6,241 nucleotides of DNA, taken from Clostridiales bacterium (lineage in GTDB: Bacteria; Bacillota; Clostridia; Oscillospirales; Ruminococcaceae). The position numbers were made by a program, and so were the translations under genes. Below, piece by piece: positions 4,798-6,241 of this stretch (positions are counted from its first letter, which is position 1; each line of letters starts with the position of its first letter). The notes under the pieces were generated by a model that worked only from the letters and a program-made list of their open reading frames with translations, was not told the DNA's origin and ran no database searches. The stretch covers positions 1-6,241 of the forward strand of contig JAAZLM010000258.1 of the NCBI GenBank assembly GCA_012799315.1, read 5' to 3'.

Positions 4798-5877
4798 GTG
4801 TGGTCAAAATTCCAACATCTTATAGATTTGAATGATTATAGCGTTGAAGAGTGGAACGAAATTATCTTCCTAGCACAGAATATCATGCACCATCCAGACA
4901 GGTATAAGAGTAGTCTGACCGGTAAAATTATGGCGACACTATTCTATGAGCCATCAACTAGAACGCAAATGTCATTCCAAAGTGCAATGCTTCGCCTCGG
5001 CGGTGGGATTATCGGATTCGACAATCCGGCGACTTCATCCGTATCAAAGGGCGAAAGCATTAAGGATACTACAAAGGTAGTAAGCAGCTATTCGGATATA
5101 CTTGTAATTCGCCACCCGAAAGAGGGCTCTGCTAAGGCGGCAGCATTGACTGCGGACTGCCCTATTATAAATGCTGGCGACGGTGGGCATCTCCACCCGA
5201 CCCAAACTCTAACCGATCTATTGACCTTAAAGGAAGAGAAGGGAACACTATCGAATCTCACCATCGGACTATGTGGCGATCTGCTAAATGGGCGCACTGT
5301 ACACTCTCTTTTAAAGGCATTGTCCCATTATGAGAATAATCGCTTCGTGCTTATTTCGACTAAGGAGCTTCGCCTGCCATCATATGTGAAGAATGTTCTC
5401 AAGGCAAATGGCTGCACATATCAAGAGGTTCATACCCTTGAGGAGGCAATGCCGTATATCGATGTATTATATATGACTAGGATACAAAGGGAACGATTCG
5501 CATCGGACGAGCATTATATTAAACAAAAGGATATATTCATCCTTGATATGCCAAAGTTAAAAGAAGCAAAGGATGATCTTGTCATCCTGCACCCTCTACC
5601 AAGAGTAGATGAAATTGCAAATGAGGTGGATAGCGATCCTCGTGCACTATATTTTAAACAGGCATTATACGGCGTTTATATTCGCATGGCTCTAATTTTC
5701 ACCATGCTAGACCAGAAATCTAAATCTAATGGCTTGCTATGCGGTAAGGAAAGGGCAGGAATAGCCTGCACTAATCCCAATTGCATTACGCATACAGAAC
5801 CATATCTACCCAAATACTTCCGTGGTGGGGATGTTCTTGAATGTGAATACTGTGATAGGAAGATTAAAACGATATAA
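4798..5877 (+). CDS. pyrB: Aspartate carbamoyltransferase with fused PyrI-type zinc domain
   Basis: Catalyses carbamoyl phosphate + aspartate to N-carbamoylaspartate, the committed step of pyrimidine synthesis. From the GTG start it has 359 residues. Residues 1-306 align with E. coli PyrB almost residue for residue: EPSTRT (51-56) for carbamoyl phosphate, SKGE (83-86, the 80s loop), RHPKEG (105-110), NAGDG and HPTQT (125-137), GRTVHS (165-170), TRIQ (227-230) and HPLPRVDEI (265-273). After a short linker, residues 315-359 resemble the zinc domain of PyrI: CTNPNC (324-329) and CEYC (349-352), with ITHTEP between, supply four Cys as in E. coli PyrI. The nucleotide-binding allosteric domain of PyrI is absent and no pyrI follows. 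GTG 4798 is preferred because GAGAGGTG (4782-4789) lies 8 bases before it and homology begins there; ATG 4780 has no ribosome site. It is transcribed alone, from the promoter at 4688-4716. Confidence 0.93.
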   Translation: MWSKFQHLIDLNDYSVEEWNEIIFLAQNIMHHPDRYKSSLTGKIMATLFYEPSTRTQMSFQSAMLRLGGGIIGFDNPATSSVSKGESIKDTTKVVSSYSDILVIRHPKEGSAKAAALTADCPIINAGDGGHLHPTQTLTDLLTLKEEKGTLSNLTIGLCGDLLNGRTVHSLLKALSHYENNRFVLISTKELRLPSYVKNVLKANGCTYQEVHTLEEAMPYIDVLYMTRIQRERFASDEHYIKQKDIFILDMPKLKEAKDDLVILHPLPRVDEIANEVDSDPRALYFKQALYGVYIRMALIFTMLDQKSKSNGLLCGKERAGIACTNPNCITHTEPYLPKYFRGGDVLECEYCDRKIKTI

Positions 5878-5890
5878 GATAGCATCTACT

Positions 5891-5920
5891 TTAAGCGGAT
5901 ATTGCAATCCGCTTAATTTA
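5891..5920 (+). terminator. First hairpin after pyrB, probable terminator
   Basis: TTAAGCGGAT (5891-5900) and ATCCGCTTAA (5907-5916) form a perfect 10-bp stem around ATTGCA, followed by only TTTA and later TTTTA. It starts 13 bases after the stop codon. The weak T-tail makes it a less certain terminator than the next hairpin, or possibly a 3'-end protecting structure. Confidence 0.6.
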
Positions 5921-5942
5921 GTTAATTTTAGTTAATGTGCAC

Positions 5943-5985
5943 AAATCCCGTTTAAGTGTTTTACTTAAACGGGATTTTCTTTTTG
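5943..5985 (+). terminator. Second, stronger terminator after pyrB
   Basis: AAATCCCGTTTAAGT (5943-5957) and ACTTAAACGGGATTT (5963-5977) form a perfect 15-bp stem with loop GTTTT, followed by TCTTTTTG. Together with the hairpin at 5891-5916 it closes the pyrB unit. On the minus strand it lacks a T-run, so it is a plus-strand terminator. Confidence 0.9.
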
Positions 5986-5995
5986 TTTGCTAGAA

Positions 5996-6092
5996 GCATT
6001 CCGCCATATATCCACCACCCTTAAATCTTGCCACTATTTAGGCAATCAAGGCATAATTATGGGGCTTGACACATAGTCTTTATGGCGGATGC
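5996..6092. repeat. Bulged 12-bp inverted repeat enclosing a possible structured element
   Basis: GCATTCCGCCATA (5996-6008) and TATGGCGGATGC (6081-6092) are reverse complements apart from one extra T. Between them are further nested complements: CCCTTAA with TTATGGG (one mismatch, near 6018-6024/6057-6063) and TTGCC with GGCAA (6028-6032/6041-6045). On the minus strand a possible promoter (TTAAAA 6143-6138, 17 bases, TATAAT 6120-6115) lies just upstream. No known RNA family or transposon is recognised, and no target duplication flanks it. Confidence 0.35.
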
Positions 6093-6174
6093 ATATAATC
6101 TATCAAGTTGAAACATTATACGCATATTGGTTATTACTTTTAATCAATGTAGCACTTTGCACAAAAATTAGCAG

Positions 6175-6201
6175 TATAATAGCACTTGTAAATCGTTTAC
6201 A
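6175..6201 (+). promoter_or_regulatory. Possible -10 and operator-like palindrome for the next gene
   Basis: TATAAT (6175-6180) has no good -35 at 16-18 bases. Seven bases further on lies TGTAAATCGTTTACA (6187-6201), perfect 6-bp arms around TCG, reminiscent of LacI-family sites. AGCACTT is repeated at 6151-6157 and 6181-6187. The downstream gene is outside the window. Confidence 0.35.
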
Positions 6202-6241
6202 GTACAACATATATACAAACTATGCTAAACGCACTATAAAA

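Larger units (their letters stand above)
5986..6241. other. Gene-free region at the window end
   Basis: No open frame with a ribosome site, tRNA or recognised RNA occurs in these 256 bases. Apart from the inverted repeat at 5996-6092 and the palindrome at 6187-6201, the stretch is ordinary AT-rich DNA that probably belongs to the control region of a gene beginning beyond 6241. Confidence 0.6.

Noticed and set aside
6066..6099. TTGACA followed by TATAAT as a plus-strand promoter
   Set aside because: Both hexamers are perfect but 22 bases apart, too far for ordinary sigma-A use; no better partner for either hexamer was found.
1..6241. CRISPR array, insertion sequence, phage or toxin-antitoxin genes
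   Set aside because: No regularly spaced repeats, transposase or integrase motifs, or paired small genes were seen; the window reads as ordinary chromosomal housekeeping DNA.

Overview
The window comes from a moderately AT-rich, anaerobic, Gram-positive bacterium of the Bacillota, most likely class Clostridia. The evidence is a multi-domain [FeFe] hydrogenase, an AbrB-type regulator almost identical over its first 30 residues to the Bacillus transition-state regulator, the spore-maturation pair spmA-spmB, strong AGGAGG-type ribosome binding sites and consensus sigma-A promoters. A finer placement (for example near Peptostreptococcales/Anaerovoracaceae) is only a guess.

Layout. 1-1583 (+): 3' nine-tenths of a HydA-type [FeFe] hydrogenase large subunit whose start lies before the window. 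It ends in a perfect-stem terminator shared with the convergent gene at 1650-1895 (-), an abrB-like regulator with a C-terminal four-cysteine module. A divergent AT-rich spacer (1896-2210) holds a near-consensus abrB promoter overlapped by a perfect 11-bp inverted repeat. 2211-3355 (+): spmA and spmB, overlapping by ATGA. 3438-3612: tRNA-Lys(UUU) with a fully consensus promoter and its own terminator. 3723-3896 (+): a 57-residue Cys/His-rich protein that I do not recognise, an isolated transcription unit. 3953-4687: lexA with promoter, a perfect palindrome abutting the -35 and a terminator. 4688-5985: pyrB with promoter, leader and two hairpins behind it. Its product is a class-B aspartate carbamoyltransferase that carries only the zinc-binding domain of the regulatory subunit PyrI at its C-terminus. 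5986-6241: no gene, but a bulged 12-bp inverted repeat enclosing 72 bp and a 15-bp operator-like palindrome, probably control DNA of the next gene.

How the genes fit together. This is not one pathway but a row of short, individually terminated units: fermentative hydrogen metabolism (hydA), a growth-phase/sporulation switch (abrB), spore-core dehydration (spmAB), a translation RNA, an unknown small cysteine-rich protein, the SOS repressor and the committed step of pyrimidine synthesis. The most unusual items are the truncated PyrB-PyrI fusion, the small Cys-rich protein with a sigma-K-like upstream sequence, the LexA promoter whose palindrome is not the usual Gram-positive SOS box, and a 14-base leader segment shared exactly by lexA and pyrB. 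Nothing in the window points to a phage, transposon, CRISPR array or defence system.
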